The notes below the pieces were generated by a model that was not told where the DNA came from, did not search any database, and saw only the letters and a list, made by a program, of their open reading frames with translations. A stretch of 64,000 nt of DNA, taken from contig QANT01006469.1 of the NCBI GenBank assembly GCA_003254885.1, positions 62,001 to 126,000 of the forward strand. The letters are read 5' to 3'. Within the stretch, counting starts at the first letter, position 1. Each line of letters opens with the position of its first letter. This document shows positions 1 to 15,000 of the stretch, in pieces. The translations under genes were made by a program, and so were the position numbers. The stretch comes from Purshia tridentata. Its lineage: Eukaryota > Streptophyta > Magnoliopsida > Rosales > Rosaceae.

Positions 1-3000
1 GAAGACTCTGGCGGATTCCAATTCGCCCGTGCAAGAGAAGGCGCTTGATGCATTGATTGCTTATTTAAGAGCTGCCGATGCTGATGCCGGAAGGTTTACT
101 TTTTTATTTTAATTTATTTTTGTAATTTTTTGGACTTGTTTTTTTTATAACCCTTTGCGTGAGTCTGTAATTTAAAAGTCTTTGTATGTTACAGATATGC
201 CAAAGAAGTATGCGATTCGATTGTGGCAAAATGCCTCACAGGTAGGCCGAAGACGGTGGAGAAGGCTCAGGCTGCATTTATGCTTTGGATTGAATTGGAG
301 GCAGTGGACGCTTTCTTGGTACGTTCTACCTTTTGGTTTGTTTTATATTAACATGCTGCATTGCCACATTCTAGTTCGAGTCTCACAAGTTGGAGCGTTT
401 CTTATACTATGAGAGATTACATCATTGCAAGTGAGCTCTGATATAATGTAGTATTACTAGTAGTAACCCGAGAAAGGAATAAAGAGAGAGAGAGAGAGAA
501 AAGGAAGGAGTCGTATTGGGTTGGAGCCGGAGCTGGTGCTTTGAAAATCAAGCCAGGCATATATATACTGGAATCAGTTGTTTCTCTAGTGTCTAGAGAG
601 AATTAAAAACACGTGGGGGAACGGTGAAGGAACACATAGACATGGATGGAGGTGGTGAATGATTTAATAGTGTGGATTGTAATATATTTTATCTATTCTA
701 TTTGGCGTGCATGGACATAATCATATTTTGCTTTTCTGTGATTTGATCAAGAATTTTCTGGGGCCTTTACATAGGTTGTGGTTTATTGTAGGATGCCATG
801 GAGAAAGCAATAAAAGCCAAAGTTGCCAAAGCAGTTGTGCCTGCAATTGATGTCATGTTTCAGGCCTTAAGGTTTTCCCATAGAGATTTCTTTGTGTAAC
901 TATTTGCCAATTATTTTACTTGTTTTCCTTAACTGGTATATGTTATTACTCTGCTGTAATAGTGAATTTGGCGCAAAAATTGTTCCTCCGAAAAGGATTC
1001 TGAAGATGCTTCCTGAACTATTTGACCATCAAGATCAAAATGTCCGTGCATCTTCTAAAGGACTTACTCTTGAGCTTTGCCGTTGGATAGGAAAAGACCC
1101 AGTAAAATCAATATTGTTTGAAAAGATGAGGGATACAATGGTATGATAAGTATTTTTGTATGTTGAGTGTAATTTTTTTCCACTTTTGTGGGAAAAAGAA
1201 TAATTGTATTTTCCTCTCTTTCCTTGAAGAAAAAAGAGTTGGAGGCTGAGCTTGCCAATGTTACAGGGACAGCCAGGCCATCTCGCAAAATCAGGTGAAA
1301 ATCCTATTGTTAAATGTGTTAACAACTGAAGTCAGCACACATCTATGTGGTTATATCTTAATTGTTTTGTTTTTATTTATTAGATCTGAACAAGACAAGG
1401 AGCCAGAAAGGGAAGCTGTTTCTGAAGTTGTTGGTCCTGGTCCTTCTGAGGAATCTACAGCTGATGGTATGTGATTTACTTATGTTTGTTTGGCCGTAAT
1501 CCATTGTCAGGAATGGGAATTAATTTTCATTCCAGCGCTTGGTTGGTGTGGCAAGTGATCAAACTACAGAATTGACCTTTGTTGACTGCAATCTAATGAC
1601 AATAAAGAGGGGGTTTTGAAATACCAGCTAGGGGGTGGTATATCTATTCTATAGTACATATGGAATGCACAATTGCAACAAATACCCTTTTATAAATAAA
1701 AAATAATAACTCACGCCTCAATTATTGTCCTCATCTTCTTCGTCTTCGTCTTACTGATGACTATAGCATAAGTCAGTTAAAGCTCTGCACTTTTTACTAG
1801 TTTCTCTGTCCATCACTAAATCATTTTTTTTTCTTAATCTCTCTTACTAGAGACCTCCAACCATTATTTTGCTTCTTATAGCTTCGTTCTTGATTCCCAC
1901 GCAGACCCATCTCCAAGTTCATGCCACAGACCAAGCCTTCATGTCCATATTCTTATCCTAAAAAGGTCTTGATTTTCTTAAGGACTTGCTCATATCCAAG
2001 GCTGTGTCTTCCATAATCCCACTCCAACTCAAGGAGTGAAATTTCGCCGAATTATCATTTTTGGAGGGTGTTGAAATGAAATCACAATTCCATATATTTT
2101 TCGTTTAAATTTCGGACATGTCGCCGAAATTTAGGAAAAACCCAAAATTTGGTGAAAATTTGAAATTTGGGTAGATATGGACTGTGTTTAGGTTGGAGAA
2201 GAGGCCGGGGCTGGGTTTTCACTTTTTGGTGGGTTTCAGGGGCAGGGGCTGGGAGATTGAGAGAGATGAAAGATTAGATGAGGAGGAGGCTGGAGAGAGA
2301 AGAGAGAAAAGAGATTTGGGGATCTCAGCACGGGGGAAGTGGGATCTAGGGATGGGAAGAAAGGAGGGAAAAGAAAAAAAGAAAAAAGAAAAAAAAAGGA
2401 GAGGCAGCAGCAGCCTACAGGGGAAGTATGGCAAAGGGGGAAGTAAGGAAAGGAGGAAAAAATAAAAAAAAGAGTGAAACAGCAGGTAGGTGAGGAAAGG
2501 TGCTGCAAAAGGAAGGGAAAGAAAAGAAAAAAGAAGGAAAAAAAAGAAGAGAGAGGCACGTGGAAAATGGGAAGGAAAGAAGAAAAAAAAAAGAGGAAGG
2601 AAAGAAGGAAAAAGAAAGTAAAGAAAAAAGAAAAAAGGTTTAAGGTTGATGGGGGTTTGGGGTTTGAGGCCTTTGGGAAATTGGAAAAAAAAAAAAAATG
2701 GGTTTGAAGTTTTGTTTGGCCCTTTGGCTTTGGGGTTTCGTTTAAGGATTGGTTTGGCCTTTTGTTTTTGGAGTTTCGTTTAGTTATTTTTAAACTCTAA
2801 ATCCTAAATTCCTAATTCATATTTATATAAAATAAAAAATAAAAAATACCCTAAAGGGCCTAAACCCTAATATTCTATATTATATCACATGAAACTTAAA
2901 ATATGGTTTGGTTTCTTCAATGTTTTTTATAAATTTAGTAGATAATATGTTAAATAAGTATATGCTAAAGTTTTATTCAAAATTTCCATTGTTTGATAAC

Positions 3001-6000
3001 AATTTCGGTTGTTTTTGTCTAAACTCTAGCAAAATCGAAATTTGGTCGGAAATTTCTATCGAAATTTCTATTGAAATTCCCAGAGAAATCGAAACTGCCT
3101 CGAATTCAAAAATCCATGCGAAATACCCTTATCATTGAAAAAATGGATAAATGCAGATTGAGAGAGAAGCCTAGAAATAGAATTGGATCCTAGGATATGT
3201 TGTATTAATATACTTGTGTCTCAATTCCTAACTTATGCCAGACATTAGAATAGGAATTCATAAAACCATTTCATTACAGGATGGTTAGGAAATGGAATGC
3301 AATTCACATTCCCATTGTAACATTCCGGTCAAGTGGAAAATGATATTTTGGTAGATGTTTGTTGTGGTGGGAGAAAGGAATTTTATATATAAGCCTTTAG
3401 ACATTGCAGTGCCATTATTTAATTTTAATTTTACACATTTTCACATACTTATGCCGAGTATATCTTGATTGTCAGTTCCTCAGGAGATAGATGAATATGA
3501 GCTTGTTGATCCTGTTGATATATTGACTCCTCTCGAGAAATCTGGATTTTGGGACGGAGTGGTTAGTGTTATTTCCCTATCCTAACATGTAGCAATTTGT
3601 GATTCATAATGGATGTGAATTTGATATTACATCATCAGAAAATGCAATCTCATATTGTGTGTTGTTGTATTTACCTTGTAAGTTATATATGTTGTCTTGC
3701 CTGCTGCTTATTGCTGTTAATGTTGCCACTGTGTTCTAGAAAGCTGCAAAGTGGTCAGAGCGAAAGGAGGCTGTTGCAGAGCTAACCAAGCTTGCTTCAA
3801 CTAAAAGAATAGCCCCTGGTGATTTTACAGAAATCTGTCGGACGTTAAAGAAGGTATTTATTTATTTTTAGTTGAACGAAATATTTTCATCTTCCAACCT
3901 CAACATTGCCAATGTAACAGTACAGCTGATCTTTTACATAAATTATTTTTTAATCCTCTCCAATCCCTTTCTCAATGGACTATCTTTTTTCTGCAGCTCA
4001 TAACAGATGTGAACATAGCTGTTGCAGTTGAAGCCATCCAAGCTATTGGAAATCTTGCCAAGGGTTTAAGAACTCATTTTTCTGGGAGTTCACGTTTTCT
4101 ATTGCCAGGTTTACTTGTAAGTTTGCTTGCTTACTTTTTACCTTAAAAAAGGAAGGAGTATTTACTGGTATAGTTTGTTCTGAGAATTCTATGACAAATT
4201 TTAAAATCTCAATGTTCCAACTGTAAAATCAAAGCTCCTATAGAAAAACTGTACAAATTAAAGTGATGAAATGAGTTGGTATGTGGTAATATTAAGCATA
4301 TGGTTACTTTGGGATGCTTTTTAAACTAATTTTCTAACCATTTTTAAGGTAGATGGTTCTTTATATGTTGAGTTGAGGTTTTGTTTAAGCCCCGATTATG
4401 ACTCTTATGAGGCACGTCCCAACGCTTAGTTACTTCTAATACCATACCCTTTTAAATCATATTTTATGTCTACATTAGTTTTACTTGATTATTTTTTTCA
4501 ATTTAAAATATAAGCTTGGCATTTGAGGCAGCTTTTATATTTTGCACTCTTGATATTTCCATGCTTGCTCTGATGTTTGGGTGTGGCAAGTTGTAGGCTA
4601 CTCCATTACCTTTTTCATTTACTTTTCTTGGTCATGTGTTATGGATGGTATTGGCCAAACAATCTTATTGATCATTTATTTTCACTGTGTGTTAAGCTTA
4701 GTATGTTTATTTTAAAACTATACTATCTACACTGCTGACTAGAAGATCTATAGTTTGACTATTTTTTGTAAATTTTTAATAGGAAAAATTGAAAGAGAAA
4801 AAGCCAACTATGATTGAGGCACTTTCTCAAACTCTTCAAGCAATGCATACAGCTGGCTGCATAAATCTTATCGACATTGTTGAAGGCAGGTTTTATATTT
4901 TACCTTTTTGATATTGATTATTGTCTGACTTTATTGTTCATGTGTGACTCTTTCTGCTTAGGATTTGTACTTTACTATCAGTAGGCAGTGGTTTTTGTTA
5001 AAGCTTTGTGAATGCTTTTTATTGCAGATGTTAGGACAGCAGTAAAAAATAAAGTACCTCTTGTGCGTTCATTGACTTTGAACTGGGTGACCTTTTGTAT
5101 TGAAACAAGTAACAAGGCTGTTGTTCTAAAGTTACACAAGGATTATGTTCCTATCTTTATGGAGGTCAGTGCATCCTTGCCTAAATATCTGATATTTTTT
5201 TTTTGCCCCCACTTTTGTTGGATTATAGTCTTAATAGCCAATCCATAATAGTTATAAGAACCAACCCTACGGCCGATAGTAATTGGTTTGGATTGGTTTA
5301 CTAATTAAGGAAATAAGTATTCTGACGAAGAAATTAAGAAATTAAGTATAGCTTCAAACATCAAACCTGTTAGAACAACAAAATTTTCTTCTTTTAGCAT
5401 GGATTTAAACTACATTGTGCTTTTTTTTAAAAAGTTTATATAATTGTGTCTAATGGCTAAAAATAATACAATCTGGACCTTCTAGTGCCTCAATGATGGA
5501 ACCCCTGAAGTGAGGGATGCAGCCTTTTCAGCTTTGGCAGCAATAGCTAAGGTAGTATTTTCAATGCATTAAAGTGGTTTATGTTTTGAATTTTTAGTCT
5601 TGAAATTTAAATACTGACATAATAATTATTTTTTCCACCGTGTTCATTTCCTTTAGTTGGTTGGTATGAGGCCTTTGGAGAGGTCACTGGAGAAACTTGA
5701 TGATGTCAGAAGAAAGAAGCTTTCTGAAATGATTATGGGTTCAGAAGGTGGTACATCCGCTAGTGCAAGCTCAGGTTTGTACTATTTTTTGGCCGTTGTA
5801 GTAACTATATCTCTTTTTTAGTATTTAAACTTGTTCGATGGTTGTTTTCTCACTTTGTTTCTATACTTCATGAAATGACAAATACAGTCCAAAGCTCTGG
5901 TTTGACTGCGCCTTCTCTGGAGGTGGGTTTTCTCTTGCCTTTCAGTTGACAGTTCAAGCTTCTGTTGTCTATGCTTATAGCGTATGGTGTACATTATAGT

Positions 6001-9000
6001 TTGGTTGTTATGATGCCTTGTATTGTCTATCATCCCTTGTTATTATATAATTGGACGAGTCCTGTCACATCTTTTGTCAGATTACTATTTTGGATGCCAT
6101 ACTTTTTGTTTTGTTTCTAAGGGTGTTTAGCTTGACTTAACTTTATGCAGACTTCAGACAGTTCGTTTGTTCGAAAGTCAGCTGCAAGTATGCTGAGTGG
6201 GAAGAGGCCTGTTCAGGCAGCTGTGAGTTTTACTTAGCTCTTTATTTTATTTATTTATTTTAATTGTGGTTACCTATTTTGAAACTATCGTTGTACTTAT
6301 TATCATCATTATGTTTTATGATTGACACAATGATCTTGTTAATAGCCTGGTAAACAAAAAGGGGGAGCTGTTAAATCTGGTGGTAATAAGAAAGGAGATG
6401 CAACTGCACAGCTAAAAGCTTCTAAATTAGTTGAACCACCTGAGGACGTTGAGGTAACTTACATTTTGGCTGTCAAAGTGCCCTTTGATTGTCATTTTTC
6501 TAGTAATGTTAAAAAGATGTTTTCTGTACTGCGTTTGGATTGTGAATGTTGCAGCCAGGGGAAATGAGTCTTGAAGAAATCGAAAACAGGTTAGGTTCTC
6601 TCATACAAGCGGAAATTGTCTCTCAATTGAAGAGCACTGCATGGAAAGAACGGCTTGAAGGTTGGTGATGATACTGGTTCATTGATGAATATGATTATGA
6701 CTTGAAAAGCATATGCTTCTTGTTTTTAAAATTATGTATCTATATATGGGTTTATTAGCACTAAAAGATTAATATCAAACAAAGCTCATTTGAATATGTT
6801 TCATATGTTCTATGGTGATAGCATCTAGAATTTTCTATGATGAAGTGGCATATGATTTTGAGCTTTTAATTTTGTTTGTGGATGCTCTTGGGATGTACAT
6901 GTGTAATTGTGCGCTGTGCATTGAGTAATTACTTCTAATTGTAGGGTTATGAGTGTCTTGAACTGTCACTTATTTCATCTGTTGGTAGTCTAATGTCATG
7001 AATTTATATCATGATCTAGGTACTGAAGTTTTGTGTTTTCCTGTTTTTTTCCTTCTGAAGTTTTTTATGCTGATAAGGAGCTGCATTACCAGTAGCAAAG
7101 ATACCATGAACACAACCAATCGTTCAATGTCTTTTCTAGATTTTGCTTCATATATATGACATTTTTTCTTCAGTTGGAATAAGGGTTAATGATATTTAAA
7201 AACCAGTAGTTTCATGTTACTTCATTCCATTGCATATATTTGTAAAGGTTTCTCCAATGGTAGTTTAAATTTTGCGTTGTTGATGGCTGATGTTTTTTGT
7301 GTTTAATGGTCCATTGTTGTGGTGGTTGGTTGTTCCCATGTTCTGATTAAATTTATTATACCCATTATCTGATTTTGTTGCAGCAATATCCTCATTTAAA
7401 CAACAAGTGGAAGGTTTCCAGGACATTGACCAGTCAGTTGAATTATTAGTTCGTTTACTTTGTGCTGTCCCTGGTTGGAGTGAAAAAAATGTTCAGGTAT
7501 TTTATGGTTTTGAATTTGTTGCAAGACAGATTTAACAATGTCTTTTGTTGTTAATTACTATTTTGGTGAAAAAATTATGAAAACATGTATTGTTCGTGAT
7601 GCAGGTTCAGCAACAGGTTATTGAAGTTATTACCTACATAGCTTCCACTGCAAAGAAATTTCCTAAGAAATGTGTAGTACTTTGTCTTCCAGGTGAGTGT
7701 TCTTTAATTTAAATTACTTGGGAATTAGTTTGCTCTATTTCACTCTCTCTGGTTGTTCTGGATGGACAGATGGTCCTCAAATCTAACATTCAATTGTGTT
7801 GTGTACGTTGACAGGTTTAAGTGAACGGGTCGCAGATATTAAGACCCGGACTCATGCCATGAAGTGCCTCACTAGTTTCTCTGAAGCCATAGGTCCAGGA
7901 TTTATATTTGAAAGAGTATGTTATGTTGTTATTCTTCTAATGCTCATCATTTTCCTGTGTAGAATTTTGTGTGTGCTTTTAGTGCAAACTCTTGTTTTAT
8001 ACTTTTTTTTGGATGCCTTCTGTTTTAGCTTTAGCGGGGCCACTTAATCTTTTTTTATGAGCATGTGATTTATTTGCTTGGTCTCCAGTAATTGTTTGGA
8101 ATTTCTGTTTGTTGTAGCTTTATAAGATTACAAAAGAGCACAAGAACCCTAAGGTTCTTAGCGAGGGAATATCGTGGATGGTTTCAGCAGTTGAAGATTT
8201 TGGTGTCTCACATGTGAAACTTAAGGTCTTTAGATTTCTAGTTTGACCTGCTGATTTTGTTTTCTCTCATTTTTAGTAGTAAAGTATTAATTTTGTCATT
8301 ATGTAAAGACGATATTCTGTTTCACAGGATTTGGTGGATTTCTGTAAAGAAACTGGACTACAGTCCAGTGCTGCTGCTACTAGGAATGCTACTATTAAGC
8401 TTTTAGGCGCTATACATAAATTTGTTGGTCCAGGTGACTAGTCATTTTAGTCTGAACACTCCATATACGTCAGTCTTATTTGAGAGCTTCTAAGATTATT
8501 TCTCTTTGCAGATATTAAAGGGTTTCTTGCGGATGTCAAACCTGCACTGCTTAGTGCACTGGAAGTGGAGTATGAAAAAAATCCATTTGAGGTATTCCAA
8601 GTTGATAGTCAAAGTTGCATGCATCATTCTTTGGGTTTAGGGTTAAACTATCTCCTATATTATTTTCCAGGGTGCTTCTGTGGTTCTGAAGAGAAATGTT
8701 AGGGCACCAGAGTCTACTTCATCTGTCTCTGCTGGTGGGATAGACGGCCTTCCTCGCGAAGATATTAGTGGAAAGATCACACCTACTCTGCTGAAGAGCT
8801 TGGAGAGTCCTGATTGGAAGGTCTTGTTTTTGCATATGTTATTTCTATATGTTTTGAATGGCTGTTCTTCTAAGAAACTTGGTACTTAAAGCCATATTAA
8901 ATGTGCTTATTTTTCCATTTTCCAGGTTCGCTTGGAATCAATTGAAGCTGTAAATAAAATTTTAGAAGAGGCTAATAAGCGCATCCAGCCAACTGGAACT

Positions 9001-12000
9001 GGTACAATGCCATCATGCATGATTTTCCTGTCTTCTAAATTTTTTAAATATGTTTTCTTTTTTAACTTCTTTCTTGGATTTTTTTTTTTTGGAAGGGGGG
9101 GGGGGGNGGGGGGTTGGGATTTGACATTTATAATTGTTTTCCTGCTTCCACATAATGGTCTCCATCCAATCACCTGACAGTATTTTAATTTTGGACTGTC
9201 AGTGGAGTTATTTGGTGCCTTAAGGGGGCGCTTATATGATAGCAATAAGAACTTAGTCGCAGCAACTTTGACAGCTATTGGTAATGTTGCATCTGCAATG
9301 GGGGCACCAGTCGAAAAGTCCAGCAAGGTTTGTTTATTTCTAAATCGGCAAGTTCTGACATTCTTTGTCTGCTTCATAAGACAGTTGGACCTTAGCATGA
9401 ATTGGTTACTTGCAGGGCATTCTGTCAGATATTTTGAAATGTTTAGGAGACAATAAGAAGCATATGAGAGAATGCACTTTAACTACATTAGACTCATGGC
9501 TCTCTGCTGTTCATCTTGATAAAATGGTAACTATATTTATATCACAGTGTTTTGAAATTCTAGTCTCATGTCAGATAATTGTAACAGTGTCATTGTTGTA
9601 GGTTCCTTATATCACAGCAGCTATAACAGAGCCCAAGCTTGGTGCGGAAGGGCGCAAAGATCTTTTTGAGTGGTTGACAAGGCAGCTTTCGGGGTTAAGT
9701 GATTTTTCTGATGCTGTGCATCTTCTGAAACCAGCATCCTCTGCTATGACGGTAAATTTTTATTTGAAACAAAGTTATTTATGATGATAAATTCTTGGCT
9801 TAATTGTTTTACCCCATCCATCCATCCATTGAACCACAGCATATAATGCATAACTGAATACACACATATTACTCACTCCTGAAATTACTTGAATCTCTGG
9901 AACCTCTTATAGGATAAATCCTCAGATGTTCGTAAAGCAGCAGAGACATGCATTGTTGAAATTCTGAGAGTTAGCGGACATGAAACAGTAAGTGTGCTAG
10001 AAACCACTGGTGCTTTTTTCTTTTCTTGTGACGATCGATATCTTTTAATTTTATTTGCTTATGTTTTTGGTTCAGGTTGAGAAGATATTGAAAGATATTC
10101 ATGGGCCAGGCTTAGCTCTTATTGTTGAACGATTGAAGCCTTGTGGGTCTTTTCAAGGTGTGTTTGATGATTAATTGGCTCTGTCGTTTTTTCTTGTGAT
10201 GCTTTAAACTAATTTAAATTGTTTCCTCTTAGAATCTTTTGAACCAGCCAGAGCAATATTGACAGGCCCAACATCCAAAAACATTTCAAAGGCCGGAAAA
10301 TCTGCTTCGAATGGAGTTTTGAAGCATGGAACCAAAACTATATCTTCAGTATGCCCCTGATGTACTTTGCAGAATTTATTTATTTATTTACATTGTAGTG
10401 AGCATATTAATTGATTATCTCATGAACTACAAAGAGGGCCATTGCAACGAGGGGATCGAGACCAGATTCAATACTGTCTGTCCAGGATATAGCTGTCCAA
10501 TCACAGGCTTTGATAAATGTTAGAGATTCAGTTAAGGTATATATGGCAATTACATGGAATTTTGAACTTGTATGCTAATTTTGAGTATGGTGATTAATTG
10601 TCATTTCAACTGCAGGAGGATAGGGAGAGACTGGTGGTTCGGAAGTTTAAGTTTGAAGAGCCACGAATAGAACAGATTCAAGATCTTGAGGTTTGTATTT
10701 GAACAAAGTTTACTAAATAGTTTATTGTTTTTGCCATTGTCATTGATTTATGTGAGAATTTATGGCTGTACATCATATGCAGAATGATATGATGAAGTAC
10801 TTTAGAGAGGATTTGCATAGGCGGCTTCTAAGTACTGATTTTAAGAAGCAAGTTGATGGGCTTGATATGCTGCAGAAGGTATTTTCTCTAATTCTTAATT
10901 TTCTTGATTTGTTTCGAATATTCCAATGCATAGCTTTACAATTAATTTCTGGATTCACTTCAGGCACTTCCTACCACTAGAAAGGAAGTTATTGAAGTTT
11001 TGGATATACTGTTAAGGTGGTTTGTCTTACAGTTCTGTAAATCGAACACAACTTGCCTGTTAAAGGTGTGGTATAATTTTTTCTATCCATTCTTCCTTTT
11101 TTTGTTTTTATATTTTATGGTTCTAGGTGTGTTGCATTTCTAACTACCTCTGTTGTGATTTATAGGTGCTGGAATTTCTTCCTGACCTTTTTGACACCTT
11201 CAGGGATGAGGCATACACGTTGAATGAGCATGAAGCAGCCATATTCATTCCATGCTTCATAGAGAAGGTTTCTATTCTGATAAAATTTGATCGTATGACT
11301 TTGACATCAATAATTCTCTATTTAATAAAAGGCTCCAACTGTAATTACGAAAAAATGCTGATCTTATGCTGCAGCTTGGTCATAACATTGAGAAAGTACG
11401 AGAAAAAATGCGGGAGCTGACCAAACAAATTGTTCAGGCATATACTGCAGCAAAGAGTTTTCCTTATATTTTGGAGGGATTGCGTTCTAAGAACAACCGT
11501 ACTCGAATTGAGTGTGTTGATCTTGTAGGGTATTTGATGGATCATCATGGAGCTGAGGTAAAAGTAAATTTTTTTTTTTTTTTGGTGTTTTTCTGTTTTA
11601 TATACACTCATATAGGATACTTTTTCGATCTGATTGCGGTTTAGGATGCTTACGTCTTACTTTTTCTAACAGATTATTGGACAACTAAAATCTCTGCAAA
11701 GTGTTGCAATCTTGACAGCCGAAAGAGATGGTGAAATTAGGAAGGCTGCTTTAAATACACTTGCTACTGGTTATAAGATTCTTGGTATGTCATGAGACAT
11801 GAGTATTGTAAAGTTGTCGACCATAACTTGAAAATAATAGAGAATATCTGCCAAGGGTATTTATTGATATGTTCTCTCATCAATCAATCTGTTTGTTTTT
11901 TTTTCTTAGGTGAGGACATATGGAGATATGTCGGGAAGCTAACAGACGCTCAAAGAAGCATGTTAGATGATCGGTTTAAGTGGAAGGTCTGAATATAATT

Positions 12001-15000
12001 GTGCTTTCAATTAAATTTAAGTATTTACTGTGATTTGTTTCTGTTCCATTAATGAGAATGACTTTTTTAGGTTCGAGATATGGAGAAAAAGAAGGAAGGA
12101 AAGCCTGGTGAAGCTAGGGCTTCTATGAGGCGTTCTGTCAGGGAATTTGGGTACATGCTTTCATTGTGTCTTTAGCAGCATAGTGTTGCTGTTATGTACT
12201 GCTTTTAATCTCCAAATTTCTGCATGTATGTTGTTGACTATTCAATTGAAACCGAAGTAGTATTCAGCTTACTTGTTTAAAAGAAGATAGAGAAATTATT
12301 TGTATTATTCTTTTGCTCTTATAAGTATATATCACTTGTCTGATCTTAGAAAGAAGGAACACCATAGACTAGAAAGTCTTGTTTTAAAAGAAGAGGAAAC
12401 GTTTACTAAACTGCAAACTGCCACTCTGATTGATTATATTGTTAGTTTTCTTGATAACAATTATTTCGTCAGTTTATTATTGCTTAATTATAGTGGCATA
12501 AACTTTGATATTTTCTTTATTTGTTATTAGGTCTGAAGTAGCAGAGCAAAGTGGGGAGGTTACACGATCTGTTTCTGGTCCAATACTTTCTAGGTATTTC
12601 AAATCTTGAAACCCCTTTTGTTTACTATATGTTAAATTTCTCTCATAAAAAAATATACCTTTAATTCTTGTCTAGTGTAGTTACTGTTCTAATTATTGTG
12701 TTATATCATTCTTCTAGGAGAAACCATGGTCATCCTGAGCTTCACATGGAGAGGCAACTGATGCCCCATGCACTTACTGGTGCCAACGGCCCAACTGACT
12801 GGAATGAAGCTTTGGATATCATTTCTTTTGGTTCTCCGGAGCAGGTGTGCAACTTACCTTCTTTAGTTGTTATTTTGGATTTGGTAATCAAAGGGACGTA
12901 TGCCTGTGGCTGCTTGTCAAGCATGTTTCATGTTACCTACTTTCACTTCAGTTTGTGGGTGGTTTGGTGTTTGCATGTTCCTTTTATCTTCCGTTAGTAA
13001 TTTCTTTCAAATGAAGAACATGCTCTGACCAAGTATGCCTGTGTTCCAGTCAGTTGAAGGAATGAAGGTTGTGTGTCATGAATTGGGACAAGCGACTAAT
13101 GATCCGGAAGGCAGTGCAATGGATGAACTAGTGAGGGATGCAGATAAACTTGTTTCTTGCTTAGCAAATAAGGCAAGTACAAAAACAGTTCAATTTTATT
13201 GCAGATGCTGCCCCTTCTGCTCTTGTCCTTTTCATTTGAACACTGGTTTTCATTGAAACTTACCAACCTTTGTGCTTCATTTTATTCTTCAAATAGGTAG
13301 CCAAGACTTTTGATTTCAGTTTGACAGGAGCTTCATCTAGGTCATGTAAATATGTCCTGAACACTCTTGTGCAGGTAAATTTAGTATCCTTTATTGTGTG
13401 AGTTTCATTCATGCTCACATTGATGCAGGACAACACAAGTAGGTGTTTCCTATGACCATGGTGGGCTTAGGATTGTAGAAATTTTTAGAAATATAATATT
13501 TGAGTACAATAGGTGTTTATGGTTGCTGTAATTTTAGAGAAGGATATGTGATGGGGAAGAATGTAGAAAGAAGAGAGATGGGAAGGTAGTGTGGATACCA
13601 AGGCACTGAAACTTCAACAACACTCCTCTAAAATTAATTCATTCAAATCTGGTTTGCATTACAGGAAATAGCCTAGACTCATTAAATAATAGGAGACTTT
13701 TAGAAAACTGAAAGACAATTAAATTGACACGATGTTGACTCAAGACTCAAGACTCTTGACTTTTTTATTTATTTTCTATTTACTGATTTTACACTACCAT
13801 GGCCATTTCATTTTAGACCCAAAAGTCCTTATTGTTAGATTTGGCAAATGTACTTGTCTTGGGTTTCCAAAGAGTATACTTCTTTTCTAACCAACCAGTT
13901 GCTATTGCATCACATGTGATCTAAATTTACCGTGTAAAATTTTATACCCTTAAAATAACTTTTTTGCCTTAAGATACTGATTTTATGGATTTTGCTGCAG
14001 ACATTTCAAAATAAAAGACTTGCTTATGCTGTCAAGGAAACTACTCTTGACAGTCTAATTACTGAGCTGCTGCTGTGGCTTTTGGATGAGAGAGTTCCCC
14101 GTATGGATGATGGAAGCCAACTTCTGAAAGCTCTGAATGTCTTGATGCTAAAGATTCTGGTTAATATTTGCTTGTTTTTGCTTTGCTTCCCTACCCCAAC
14201 CCCCTCCACCTCCAGTCATTTTTGGTCTTTTACATCAGTCATAACTTGTGATTGTACATGCAGGATAATGCAGATCGAACTTCGTCCTTTGTTGTTCTCA
14301 TCAATCTGTTACGCCCTTTAGATCCCTCAAGATGGCCATCACCTCCATCTAATGAAACATTTGCTGCCAGGAACCAGAAGTTTTCTGATCTGGTCGTCAA
14401 ATGTTTAATCAAACTTACAAAGGTATTTTTCTGCACTTGGCCTTCTATTCAGCTTCTTCTCTTCATGAGTTGTTTCATCTGCCAAGAATTCTTTAATAGG
14501 TTAGTAGTATTCTTAAAGTTGATGTTGTGAACTATTTCACCACTATTTATCTAAATCTTATAAAAAGTGACTTTAAATTTATCTGCTTATTTCCTTAGGA
14601 GGTTACTGCTTGTGTAAGGCAGTAATTAGAATTTACAGCTTCTGCTTTTGCTGATTGTTAGTTCTTAGTTGTGATTCTTGTGACAGCATTGCTGTTAGAT
14701 GAATGGCATTGTGTGCTTGTAAAGGTTGGCCGTGCTATGGGTTAGATAATCGTTTGATTTTTTACAAATTGACATTTCTCTGCTGTAGGTTCTTCAAAGT
14801 ACCATATATGATGTTGATCTGGATCGCATCCTTCAAAGCATCCATTTATACCTACAAGACTTGGGGATGGAAGAAATCAGGAGAAGGTATCTTTCAAAGA
14901 ACCTCCCCCCCATCCCCCCTCTCCTCTCTCCTGGTTCCTTTACATGCACTGATTTTTTTTGTCCTCTCGTTAATTAAAATCTTAATAGAGCTGGTGCTGA

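Noticed and set aside
2184-2707. Overlapping open frames on both strands rich in Lys/Glu or Phe/Ser
   Set aside because: They arise from the purine-rich tract; there is no family similarity and they lie inside an intron with good splice sites either side.
8907-9398. 163-aa minus-strand frame through the N-containing poly-G run
   Set aside because: It crosses MOR1 exons and an assembly ambiguity; its residues are unlike any family and the plus-strand exons explain the region.
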